IMG/VR virus record: IMGVR_UViG_3300044225_000034
Coordinates: 1 to 20,211 of that record
Reading direction: 5' to 3' (one strand)
DNA: 20,211 bases
Origin: a virus
Made by a program: the position numbers and the translations under genes. A model generated the notes under the pieces. That model made no database searches, was not told where the DNA came from, and saw nothing but the letters and a program-made list of their open reading frames with translations. Shown here in pieces: positions 1-5,221 of this stretch (the first letter of the stretch is position 1; the number at the start of each line of letters is the position of its first letter).

Positions 1-1
1 G

Positions 2-70
2 AGAACTCCTACTTTTCAATTTGGCATGGATTTTGCTAATGCAAGTTTTGTGCCAAGTTTTACAAGGTAA
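2..70 (+). CDS. possible 3' end of an upstream gene (partial)
   Basis: One frame is open from the left edge to TAA at 68-70 and reads RTPTFQFGMDFANASFVPSF followed by TR. The mix of aromatic and polar residues resembles the end of a soluble or structural protein, but only about 22 codons are visible. A second frame is also open to position 80 and reads as hydrophobic residues, so chance cannot be excluded. No function can be assigned. Confidence 0.3.
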   Translation, partial: RTPTFQFGMDFANASFVPSFTR

Positions 71-125
71 ACTGATATAGTAACAGTTTTCATAAATCAA
101 ATTATCTAATAAAATCAATAACTTT

Positions 126-144
126 TTTTACCAACTTGGTAAAA
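126..144. repeat. perfect 9-1-9 palindrome, operator-like
   Basis: The arms TTTTACCAA and TTGGTAAAA flank a single C. The element is a perfect dyad in the gene-free leader, about 200 bases upstream of the first promoter. No U-run follows the stem in either direction, so an intrinsic terminator is unlikely. A protein-binding site is the simpler reading (inference). Confidence 0.5.
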
Positions 145-342
145 TTCTGACATTTTAACGATAATCAACAAAAAACTATCATTTTTTATCGTGCCATGCG
201 ACTGCCACACCCCCGTACCCACGTATGTATCATGTACTCATACACAGATTAGGTATTTTAGGTGTAAACCACAGTGATAACTGTCAATATACTACATTAA
301 AGTACTCTAATAGAAGGGCGGGGTACAACACTTTCTATGTAT

Positions 343-371
343 TTGACATTTAAATAAAAATATGCTATAAC
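343..371 (+). promoter_or_regulatory. predicted sigma70-type promoter P1
   Basis: A perfect -35 box TTGACA (343-348) is followed by a 17-base spacer and the -10 box TATAAC (366-371). An extended -10 TG lies at 363-364. Transcription would start near 378, giving a leader of roughly 105 bases before the first gene at 485. It would drive the whole block of small genes. It shares box sequences and the ATATG before the -10 with the predicted capsid promoter at 15730-15757. Confidence 0.75.
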
Positions 372-390
372 CAGCAACAATTATAATGTT

Positions 391-440
391 AACATTTACA
401 ATGTATTATACATATATAATAAAATAACATTTACTATGTA
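391..440. repeat. direct repeat pair in the first transcript leader
   Basis: AACATTTACAATGTA (391-405) and AACATTTACTATGTA (426-440) match at 14 of 15 positions and start 35 bases apart. Both lie between the predicted transcription start and the first gene. A repeated binding site, on DNA or in the mRNA leader, is possible (inference). Confidence 0.5.
404..421. repeat. palindrome 7-4-7 in the first leader
   Basis: The arms TATTATA and TATAATA flank CATA. It is all A+T apart from one C, so it would be a weak RNA hairpin. It may be an A+T-rich operator or simply low-complexity sequence. Confidence 0.35.
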
Positions 441-446
441 GTAAAT
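429..446. repeat. perfect 8-2-8 palindrome, operator-like
   Basis: The arms ATTTACTA and TAGTAAAT flank TG. The dyad overlaps the second copy of the 15-base direct repeat and ends 39 bases before the ATG of the first gene. Its size and shape fit a dimeric regulator site, or a short hairpin in the mRNA leader. Confidence 0.45.
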
Positions 447-484
447 CTTATGAGAATCCCACGTAAATATAATTAAACTTGACA

Positions 485-691
485 ATGAGGAAAAAATCCG
501 TACAACTATACTCAGGTATGACATTAGAAAAGTTCTACCGTGCTGTCCGAAATAATAAATTACATAAAATCCATATCCCCCATAGTGATGTCCACTACGT
601 AAAAGCAGCAGTGGAGGCTCATTACAATAGGAAGTTCAGTTTGAAACATGTTGAATGGGCAATGAAAGCCGAAGGGTGGAAAGATGATTAA
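485..691 (+). CDS. small hypothetical protein, 68 aa
   Basis: This is the first gene after promoter P1. ATG 485 is preferred; an in-frame TTG at 479 would add two residues, and no clear ribosome binding site precedes either. The product is basic at the N terminus (MRKKSVQLYSGMTLEKFYRA), rich in Lys and His, and ends in an aromatic, partly acidic tail (WAMKAEGWKDD). The middle and C-terminal parts read as alpha-helical, with a possible helix-turn-helix-like arrangement. I do not recognise the family. It ends four bases before the next gene, so the two are probably cotranscribed. A host-takeover or regulatory role would fit its position, but that is only inference. Confidence 0.6.
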   Translation: MRKKSVQLYSGMTLEKFYRAVRNNKLHKIHIPHSDVHYVKAAVEAHYNRKFSLKHVEWAMKAEGWKDD

Positions 692-694
692 CGA

Positions 695-937
695 ATGTTT
701 GAGACACTAGTACTCGTATGCCTACTTGGAACTACAGATACATGCCAAGCACTGTCCGATTTGAACGGACCTTACAAAACTAAAGCAGAATGCACAGCAA
801 GAGCTTATGAAATAGCTTATCAACTACCAATACATATGCCAAACTACGTAGCTGTTAAATATAAATGCGTAAAAGCTGAAGAAAATCTAGAGGGAAAGAT
901 AAATACAAGTTATGGCAGAGAAAAAGAAGAAACGTAA
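695..937 (+). CDS. small protein with hydrophobic N terminus, 80 aa
   Basis: The protein opens with a short hydrophobic run (MFETLVLVCLLG) and then carries Cys at 9, 17, 33 and 57. It has the pattern K-x-E-C-x(2)-R-A, later YVAVKYKC, and a charged tail. The N terminus could be a short signal or anchor segment. The layout resembles the 60-residue protein at 4199-4381: short hydrophobic start, a Cys followed by A-E or A-Y residues, and a C-terminal Y-x-C-K. The two may be distant paralogues. The last 26 bases overlap the next gene in another frame, and the tail (REKEET) is the shadow of that gene's lysine-rich start. Function unknown. Confidence 0.6.
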   Translation: MFETLVLVCLLGTTDTCQALSDLNGPYKTKAECTARAYEIAYQLPIHMPNYVAVKYKCVKAEENLEGKINTSYGREKEET

Positions 938-1211
938 AGGCAGTTTAAAAGGATTTACCCAAAAAAGTGGGGACATGAGGTCTACCAAAAGTGGTGCTGG
1001 TATGACTAAGAAGGGTGTTGCCAAGTATAGAAGGGAAAATCCGGGTAGTAAGCTAAAAACAGCAGTAACAGAGAAGAAACCTACGGGTAAACGAGCAGCA
1101 AGACGTAAATCTTTCTGTGCTAGGAGTGCAGGACAGATGAAAAAGTTCCCAAAGGCAGCTAAAAATCCTAATAGTCGTTTAAGACAAGCTAGAAGACGGT
1201 GGAGGTGTTAA
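912..1211 (+). CDS. DUF6321-like basic protein, 99 aa
   Basis: A strongly basic protein. After a Lys-rich start it has a Gly/Ser/Lys segment, then the blocks MTKKGVAKYRRENPGSKLKT (31-50), GKRAARRKSFCARSAGQMKK (59-78) and a C-terminal run ending RRRWRC. From memory this block order matches a phage family of unknown function that I believe is DUF6321, usually 80-110 residues, so the gene looks complete. Cys69 and Cys99 are in the conserved parts. The charge suggests contact with nucleic acid, but no known DNA-binding fold is visible. An AGAGGGA about 15 bases upstream of ATG 912 is a poor Shine-Dalgarno match. The stop overlaps the next ATG (TAATG). Confidence 0.75.
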   Translation: MAEKKKKRKGSLKGFTQKSGDMRSTKSGAGMTKKGVAKYRRENPGSKLKTAVTEKKPTGKRAARRKSFCARSAGQMKKFPKAAKNPNSRLRQARRRWRC

Positions 1212-1558
1212 TGACCCTAGTAGAAGCAAGAGAAGTATTAGACAATTCTGAAAAACACAGTAAAGGTATCGTAGAAAGAGCACGAGAAATTGTGCAAGAA
1301 TCTTTAAAATCCAAATTGGCAAAGGCTAAAGAGGATTTAATTCAAAAACAGACAGGGAGAATGGGAAGAATGGATGCTCAACAAGCAAAAAGCCAAAAAA
1401 CACAAATGGCATACGGTGGAACAGCTATGGGTAAAAAACACTTTTACGTTGCTGGTGGATCTGTTACACTAAATCCGGGATTGAAGGCACTACGTAAATC
1501 TAGTCCCGAAGCATTTGCCAAGATTACTAAAGGCAAAACAGTGAAGATGGGAGATTAA
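1211..1558 (+). CDS. hypothetical protein with YGG/AGG motifs, 115 aa
   Basis: ATG 1211 overlaps the preceding stop as TAATG and has GGAGG at 1201-1205, five bases upstream, so it is preferred to the in-frame GTG at 1199. The N-terminal half (to about residue 50) is a charged helix with heptad-like spacing and could form a coiled coil. A Gln/Lys linker leads to MAYGGTAMGKKHFYVAGGSV and a basic tail. From memory the YGGTAMGKKH..VAGG block recurs in marine phage genomes, without known function. The YGG and AGG motifs join a set of Gly-Gly motifs seen in other basic proteins of this window. Function unknown. Confidence 0.65.
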   Translation: MTLVEAREVLDNSEKHSKGIVERAREIVQESLKSKLAKAKEDLIQKQTGRMGRMDAQQAKSQKTQMAYGGTAMGKKHFYVAGGSVTLNPGLKALRKSSPEAFAKITKGKTVKMGD

Positions 1559-1559
1559 T

Positions 1560-2249
1560 ATGTCAGAAGTAGATATTAGGAAGCTATCAAAGTTTCAAAC
1601 AGATGATGAGTTCCTCAAAATGATGAAGAGGAAGATAAATGCTCTAAAGTTTGAAAAGAATAAAAAAGAAGCTATAGCCAAGTATAATAAAAAGATAGCA
1701 AATAACATGAAAGCTAGTTTAAATAAAACCAATCTTCCTAAAGCAAATGTAAATAGCATAATAAAAAAGGTAGACTCTGGTATAGATAAAACAGGCGATA
1801 TAACTAAGAATTTTAATAAAGCTAAAAGTATAATTAAAAAAGAAATAAAGGGTATAACAACAGCATTACCTAAATTAAAACCTAAATCTTTAACTAAGAC
1901 TAAAACTAAAGTAAAAGCAACAGCAGCAAACACAAAAGATTATAATAAAACACTAGCTCTGCAAAAGAGACTGATAGCTATGGGTGCTAAGATCACAGCC
2001 GATGGTATCATGGGAGCTAAGACAAGAGCTGCTATACAAAAATTCATGAAGAAGAAAAAGACATCAGCTAGTCCTATTATGTCAAAGAAAACTAGTTCCA
2101 TAAAGACTACCCCATCTAAATTTGGGGGTAGAATATCTATGTCTGCAAGATTAAAAGAAATAGATAATGAGAAGAAGAAAGCCAAAAGTAAAGATACTAT
2201 GCAAATGGTAAAACGTTTGGCTAAAAGAGCTATAGCTAAAAGAAAATAA
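1560..2249 (+). CDS. Lys-rich protein with a peptidoglycan-binding-1-like domain, 229 aa
   Basis: Residues 1-125 are very Lys-rich helical sequence. Residues 128-164 match the PG_binding_1 pattern: L-x-L-Q-x-R-L-x(3)-G, then ADGIMGAKTRAAIQKF, equivalent to the family's DG-x-x-G-x-x-T-x-x-A-hydrophobic-x-x-F core. The C terminus (191-229) is basic and helical again. The family usually sits in cell-wall hydrolases and their cofactors and binds peptidoglycan; here no catalytic domain is visible. That leaves a cell-wall-targeting or virion-entry role, or reuse of the three-helix fold for something else. There is no signal peptide. ATG 1560 lies one base after the previous stop. Confidence 0.65.
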   Translation: MSEVDIRKLSKFQTDDEFLKMMKRKINALKFEKNKKEAIAKYNKKIANNMKASLNKTNLPKANVNSIIKKVDSGIDKTGDITKNFNKAKSIIKKEIKGITTALPKLKPKSLTKTKTKVKATAANTKDYNKTLALQKRLIAMGAKITADGIMGAKTRAAIQKFMKKKKTSASPIMSKKTSSIKTTPSKFGGRISMSARLKEIDNEKKKAKSKDTMQMVKRLAKRAIAKRK

Positions 2250-2259
2250 GGAGAGGCAA

Positions 2260-2556
2260 GTGGCAGATAAAGGCAAAAGTCCGAGTGATTACGGTTTAAC
2301 TAAGAAGCAGGCTGCTGATCTTATTAAGTTACTAGAGAATAAAGCACCTGAAAATGCTAATTACTTTAGAAAACTGTTTAAAATGAAACTAAACAAAGGA
2401 GGCACAACTATGCCAATGCACGGAAAGAAAAAATCCAAGATGATGAGTCGTGGTGGAGCAGGAATGAAGAAGAAAACAAAGTACATGTCTAAGGGTGGGG
2501 CAGGTATGAAGAAAACTAAATATATGTCTAGGGGTGGTGCAGCAAGACGTAAGTAA
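2260..2556 (+). CDS. basic protein with C-terminal RGGAG repeats, 98 aa
   Basis: The start is GTG 2260, chosen because AAGGAG at 2248-2253 sits six bases upstream and no in-frame ATG precedes the helical N-terminal part. Residues 1-45 look like a small folded domain (LTKKQAADLIKLLENKAPEN). The rest is a tandem array: MSRGGAGMKKKTKY, MSKGGAGMKKTKY and MSRGGAARRK, preceded by a Lys/Met-rich stretch. The array spans 2443-2553 and its copies have diverged at silent positions, so it is maintained. RGG-type tracts often bind RNA or DNA, but Arg/Lys-Gly-Gly alone does not prove that. The stop overlaps the next ATG (TAATG). Confidence 0.65.
   Translation: MADKGKSPSDYGLTKKQAADLIKLLENKAPENANYFRKLFKMKLNKGGTTMPMHGKKKSKMMSRGGAGMKKKTKYMSKGGAGMKKTKYMSRGGAARRK
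2443..2553 (+). repeat. tandem repeat coding for (M-S-R/K-G-G-A-G-M-K-K) units
   Basis: Three in-frame units begin at 2443, 2485 and 2524, each opening with ATG-(AGT/TCT)-(CGT/AAG/AGG)-GGT-GGN-GCA. Synonymous differences between units (for example GGT GGA, GGT GGG, GGT GGT) suggest selection on the protein rather than a recent DNA duplication. Confidence 0.7.
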
Positions 2557-3248
2557 TGTCTTATCTCATCAGCAACGTACCTCATTTTAAATGCTGGGTA
2601 CGTAAAGAGTTCACTTGTAATCATATGAATTATCATGGTGAATTTCTCCACGCTATAGCATTTGCAGTAAACACCATACCTGATAGGTCATTGAGTTTCC
2701 AAGTTGTATTTACAGGATGTGACGAAGACGAAAATGTACATGGTGGTGCAATGTGGGCAAGAATGCCAATACAAGCATTGGTAGCAGACATACCACTAGA
2801 TCAGTGGGCAGAACCTATGGAAGATCATTTGTGTCAACCGTGGGATTGTGAATCAAGGCATCATAGCGTAGTGGTCATGGATAGAGTAAGTTCTAGTCCG
2901 TGGTTATGTAAAATAGATAATAAGTTTCATACAGCTAAATATTTGTTTACAGTTGACTACACAGAAAACGCTATAGCAGATGACCCTGCACAACATAAGC
3001 AATCGCATGTCTTGTATCTGTTAGATGCAGATAAATGGACAGGTAACATAGTCGCATTACCGAACAATAGAGTTAGGGCAACAAGTCCAGCTTTATGGGT
3101 TACTGGAGAGGGTGCTCCTGATTTTGCACCATCGCAGTGGCTACATTCAGCAGAAGCTCATGAGTCCTATCTAGATCCTTTCACAACGTTTAACAATTTA
3201 TACAATGACACAAACAGCAAAAAAAAGAAAAACAAAAAGAAACTATAA
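2556..3248 (+). CDS. conserved marine-phage hypothetical protein, 230 aa
   Basis: A near-neutral, globular-looking protein that stands out among lysine-rich neighbours. It is rich in Trp, His and Cys, with segments such as HGEFLHAIAFAV, VHGGAMWARMPIQALV, HLCQPWDCES and YLFTVDYTENAIADDPAQHK. It reads as a mostly beta-stranded domain of about 210 residues plus a Lys-rich tail. From memory, very similar proteins are common in uncultured marine phages, always without a function. The repeated His, Cys and acidic residues could make a metal or active site, but no motif is diagnostic. ATG 2556 overlaps the previous stop. The last 44 bases, coding for the Lys tail, overlap the next gene. Confidence 0.75.
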   Translation: MSYLISNVPHFKCWVRKEFTCNHMNYHGEFLHAIAFAVNTIPDRSLSFQVVFTGCDEDENVHGGAMWARMPIQALVADIPLDQWAEPMEDHLCQPWDCESRHHSVVVMDRVSSSPWLCKIDNKFHTAKYLFTVDYTENAIADDPAQHKQSHVLYLLDADKWTGNIVALPNNRVRATSPALWVTGEGAPDFAPSQWLHSAEAHESYLDPFTTFNNLYNDTNSKKKKNKKKL

Positions 3249-3483
3249 GAAAGAGTATCAGAATTACCACGGTAAAGCTGAACAAATAAAGAAGCGAGAC
3301 AGCAGAAATGCTGCTCGTAATCTTCTGAAGAAGAAGGGGGTAAATGTAAAGGGGAAAGATGTAGCACACAAAAATGGTAACCCTAAAGATAATAGAGTAT
3401 CTAATCTAACTACTAAAACTGCATCAAAGAACAGATCTTTTAGACGAACCCGTAAGGCTAAAAAAGTAAACCCAATGGCATAA
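3205..3483 (+). CDS. HNH-endonuclease-like basic protein, 92 aa
   Basis: Residues 13-50 are basic and helical (NYKKEYQNYHGKAEQIKKRD). Residues 52-77 carry an HNH-like core, DVAHKNGNPKDNRVSNL, followed nine residues after Asn67 by Asn76. In the family the core is (D/H)-H-x-(N/D)-G...N-P...N-x(2)-S-N-L...N/H and binds one divalent metal at a betabetaalpha site. Here His55, Asn67 and Asn76 are present, but the residue before His55 is Ala instead of Asp or His, so activity is uncertain. HNH proteins next to terminase genes are sometimes needed for packaging, but this one lies about 3 kb away. ATG 3205 overlaps the previous gene by 44 bases. Confidence 0.65.
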   Translation: MTQTAKKRKTKRNYKKEYQNYHGKAEQIKKRDSRNAARNLLKKKGVNVKGKDVAHKNGNPKDNRVSNLTTKTASKNRSFRRTRKAKKVNPMA

Positions 3484-3485
3484 CA

Positions 3486-3809
3486 ATGACAGAAAAAGCA
3501 AAAAAAGTAGTAAAGAAAGTAGCAGGAAAATTAGAGAAGGCTAGTAAAGCTCATGCAGGTCAAGCTAAATCTCTAGCGGCTTTAGAGTTGAGAAAAGGTG
3601 GCTCTGCTAAAAAGAAAACTACAAAGAAGAAGAAGTCTAAGAGTACAGTAAACAAAGCAGGTAATTACACTAAACCTGAATTACGTAAACGTATATTCAA
3701 CAGAATTAAAGCAGGGGGTAAAGGTGGTGCTCCGGGTCAATGGTCTGCACGTAAAGCACAGATGATGGCTAAAGCATATAAAGCCGCAGGTGGTGGATAT
3801 AGAAACTAA
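3486..3809 (+). CDS. basic protein with PGQWSARKAQ motif, 107 aa (first half of a DUF5872-like family)
   Basis: An N-terminal Lys/Ala helix and an RKGGSAKKK linker lead to a conserved C-terminal domain at about 58-107. Its landmarks are NYTKPELRKRIFNRIKAGG, KGGAPGQWSARKAQMMAKAY and AAGGGYRN. From memory this block forms the first half of a family found in phages and giant viruses (I believe DUF5872). In those proteins it is followed by a W-x-TKSGKPS...RYLP block, and that second block is here in a different gene, at 4803-5174. The function of the family is unknown. The start lies two bases after the previous stop, and its own stop forms TAATG with the next gene. Confidence 0.65.
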   Translation: MTEKAKKVVKKVAGKLEKASKAHAGQAKSLAALELRKGGSAKKKTTKKKKSKSTVNKAGNYTKPELRKRIFNRIKAGGKGGAPGQWSARKAQMMAKAYKAAGGGYRN

Positions 3810-4108
3810 TGGCTAAGAAGAAAGACCCTAAAGTTGGCACAGGTAAAAAACCCAAAGGGTCGGATAGACGTTTATATACTGACGAAAACCCTAAAGACAC
3901 AGTTAGAATTAAATTTGCTACTGCAAAAGATGCTAGAGAAACAGTCACAAAAGTTAGAAAAGTTAATAAACCTTATGCACGAAAGATACAAATCCTAACA
4001 GTTATGGAGCAACGTGCAAAGGTTATGGGCAAGACAGAAGTTGTCAAAATAGCAAAAGCAGCTAAAGAAAGTTTAAAGAAAGCACATGAACGAAAAAAGA
4101 AAAAATAG
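3809..4108 (+). CDS. conserved basic hypothetical protein, 99 aa
   Basis: A compact, basic protein with recognisable blocks: KVGTGKKPKGSDRRLYTDEN (8-27), DTVRIKFATAKDARETVTKV (30-49) and RKIQILTVMEQRAKVMGKTE. From memory this set recurs in cyanophage and other marine phage genomes as an uncharacterised family, so the gene is likely real and full length. The VRIKFAT strand followed by helices suggests a small alpha/beta fold. A poly-Lys tail ends the protein and overlaps the start of the Cys-rich gene by 23 bases. Coupled to the preceding gene by TAATG. Function unknown. Confidence 0.7.
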   Translation: MAKKKDPKVGTGKKPKGSDRRLYTDENPKDTVRIKFATAKDARETVTKVRKVNKPYARKIQILTVMEQRAKVMGKTEVVKIAKAAKESLKKAHERKKKK

Positions 4109-4199
4109 ATGTGAAACTTGTGAATGCTACGATTGCGATTGTGAAGAGTGCAACTGTGATTGCCACGAAGAAGAGGAGGTACAAGGAGTACCTGTATAA
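4086..4199 (+). CDS. Cys-rich, metallothionein-like microprotein, 37 aa
   Basis: The frame from ATG 4086 to TAA 4197-4199 encodes a 37-residue protein with eight Cys (9, 12, 14, 17, 19, 22, 24, 26) and His27. They alternate strictly as CxxC and CxC, and most intervening residues are Asp or Glu; the tail is EEEEVQGVPV. Such packing is the hallmark of metallothioneins, which bind Zn(II), Cd(II) or Cu(I) in thiolate clusters. The frame overlaps the preceding gene by 23 bases and its stop forms TAATG with the next gene. Without it, a hole of about 90 bases would remain in an otherwise gapless array. The ribosome binding site is weak (AAAGAAAG). The metal-binding role is inference from composition. 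Confidence 0.75.
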   Translation: MNEKRKNRCETCECYDCDCEECNCDCHEEEEVQGVPV

Positions 4200-4381
4200 T
4201 GATTGAGTTTGTGCTTGTGTTTATGATGGGATTAAGAGTAGTAGACCAAACACAAACCTTTGAAGACATAGATAGATGTTTGTACTTCGCAGAGAGATTG
4301 CATAAGCAACCTTCAATACCACAGCAGGAAGGACCTAATCTACAGATAACAGCATATTGTAAGCCTAGAAGGAAAAGATAA
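4199..4381 (+). CDS. small protein with hydrophobic N terminus, 60 aa
   Basis: ATG 4199 is chosen because it overlaps the previous stop (TAATG) and has AAGGAG at 4183-4188, ten bases upstream; upstream in-frame codons only mirror the Cys-rich gene. The protein begins MIEFVLVFMMGLRVVDQTQT, a single hydrophobic segment, then FEDIDRCLYFAERLHKQP and a basic tail with Cys54 (ITAYCKP). From memory this small protein is frequent in marine phages. It may be membrane-anchored or exported, with its two Cys able to pair outside the cytoplasm. It shares its layout with the 80-residue protein at 695-937. Function unknown. Confidence 0.7.
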   Translation: MIEFVLVFMMGLRVVDQTQTFEDIDRCLYFAERLHKQPSIPQQEGPNLQITAYCKPRRKR

Positions 4382-4821
4382 TGTTAGCAGAACTAGCTGC
4401 GGCAAATGCCGCTTTCAGTGTAATAAAAAGTTTCGTGTCTAACGGAAAAGAACTTACAGGATGTGCTAAACATATATCAGATTTTGTATTCTCAAAAGAA
4501 CAACTAGAGAAGAAAGCAAGTAAACAAAAATCTAAAGGTGGTGGTTCTGATTTAGAAGAGTTCATGGCTCTTGAGCAAATAAAAGAAAAAGAAGAAGAAC
4601 TCAAGAAGATGATGATATATATAGGCAGACCCGGACTGTGGCAAGATTGGCAGGCTTTTCAAGCTGAAGCAAGAAAGTCTAGACGTTACCAAGAGAAGAT
4701 GAGAGAGAAACGTCAAGCAGAATTAGTAGAATACTTTGGTTATGGAATAGCTTTTATATTTATATTATTCTTTGCAGGATTACTAGCTTGGATTGTTGGT
4801 AAATGGACAGGGAAACTTTAA
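4381..4821 (+). CDS. C-terminally membrane-anchored coiled-coil protein, 146 aa
   Basis: Residues 1-20 form an Ala-rich amphipathic helix (MLAELAAANAAFSVIKSFVS). Residues 57-115 are highly charged helix with coiled-coil character, including DLEEFMALEQIKEKEEELKK. Residues 121-140 (GIAFIFILFFAGLLAWIVG) form one clear transmembrane segment just before a short basic tail. From memory the DLEEFMALEQI...GLW-x-DW block is a conserved marine-phage protein without assigned function. The likely topology is a cytoplasmic coiled coil with a C-terminal anchor. A link to lysis or membrane remodelling is possible because the holin and lysozyme follow about 400 bases later, but this is inference. TAATG joins it to the previous gene, and its end overlaps the next by 19 bases. 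Confidence 0.7.
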   Translation: MLAELAAANAAFSVIKSFVSNGKELTGCAKHISDFVFSKEQLEKKASKQKSKGGGSDLEEFMALEQIKEKEEELKKMMIYIGRPGLWQDWQAFQAEARKSRRYQEKMREKRQAELVEYFGYGIAFIFILFFAGLLAWIVGKWTGKL

Positions 4822-5174
4822 CACCTTGCATAGGTGTATGCACATTAGAAGATGATGTATGTATAGGATGCGACAGAACAATAGAAGAGATTAAAGAGGC
4901 ATATGAAAACAGTATGGCATTAAAAAAATCACAGAGGTCGTTAGTTGCGTGGGGCAAACAAAAATGGAGAACTAAGTCAGGCAAACCTTCTACACAAGGG
5001 TCAAAAGCTACTGGTGAACGTTATCTACCTGAGAAAGCGATTAAGGCTCTTAGTGCCAGTGAATACGCCGCCTCTACGGCTGCTAAACGAAAAGCAACTA
5101 GAAAAGGTAAACAAGTGGCTAAACAACCCAAAAAGATTGCAAAGAAAACATCAAGATTTCGTAAATACAGCTAA
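4803..5174 (+). CDS. DUF1289-type Cys4 domain fused to a DUF5872-like C-terminal half, 123 aa
   Basis: Residues 8-34 match the DUF1289 pattern: PCIGVCTLEDDVCIGCDRT followed by IEEIKEA, with Cys9, 13, 20 and 23 (C-x3-C-x6-C-x2-C). DUF1289 proteins are small bacterial proteins thought to bind iron-sulphur or zinc. Residues 38-123 are basic and carry WGKQKWRTKSGKPSTQG, ATGERYLPEKAIKAL and KGKQVAKQPKKIAKKTSRF, the second half of the family whose first half is at 3486-3809 (from memory DUF5872). The join falls near an in-frame ATG at 4914, so a second, shorter product is possible, though no good ribosome binding site precedes it. Function unknown; metal binding by the N-terminal part is likely. 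Confidence 0.7.
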   Translation: MDRETLTPCIGVCTLEDDVCIGCDRTIEEIKEAYENSMALKKSQRSLVAWGKQKWRTKSGKPSTQGSKATGERYLPEKAIKALSASEYAASTAAKRKATRKGKQVAKQPKKIAKKTSRFRKYS

Positions 5175-5221
5175 AGTAAAAGAACAGATAAGACTTGCAA
5201 GGATGCAGGAGAAAATAAAGA

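Larger units (their letters stand above)
71..484. other. non-coding leader region with promoter and palindromes
   Basis: No credible gene of 40 or more residues is seen on either strand. The stretch is A+T-rich except for a short C-rich patch at about 209-216 and a G-rich patch near 317-323. It holds a strong promoter (343-371), perfect dyads at 126-144, 404-421 and 429-446, a weaker dyad at 271-284, and a near-perfect 15-base direct repeat (391-405 and 426-440). It is the longest gene-free stretch in the window and marks the start of the rightward gene array. It may also hold an origin or a genome-end signal, but nothing here shows that. Confidence 0.75.

Noticed and set aside
126-144. Palindrome read as an intrinsic terminator
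   Set aside because: The stem is not followed by a U-run on either strand; the Ts precede it on the + strand.
479-484. TTGACA at the first gene read as another -35 box
   Set aside because: No -10 box at suitable spacing follows; the nearest TATACT is 23 bases away, inside the gene.
1595-2185. Hydrophobic minus-strand open frames resembling membrane proteins
   Set aside because: Antisense of AAA/AAG-rich codons reads as Phe and Leu, so the apparent membrane segments are artefacts of the lysine-rich + strand genes.
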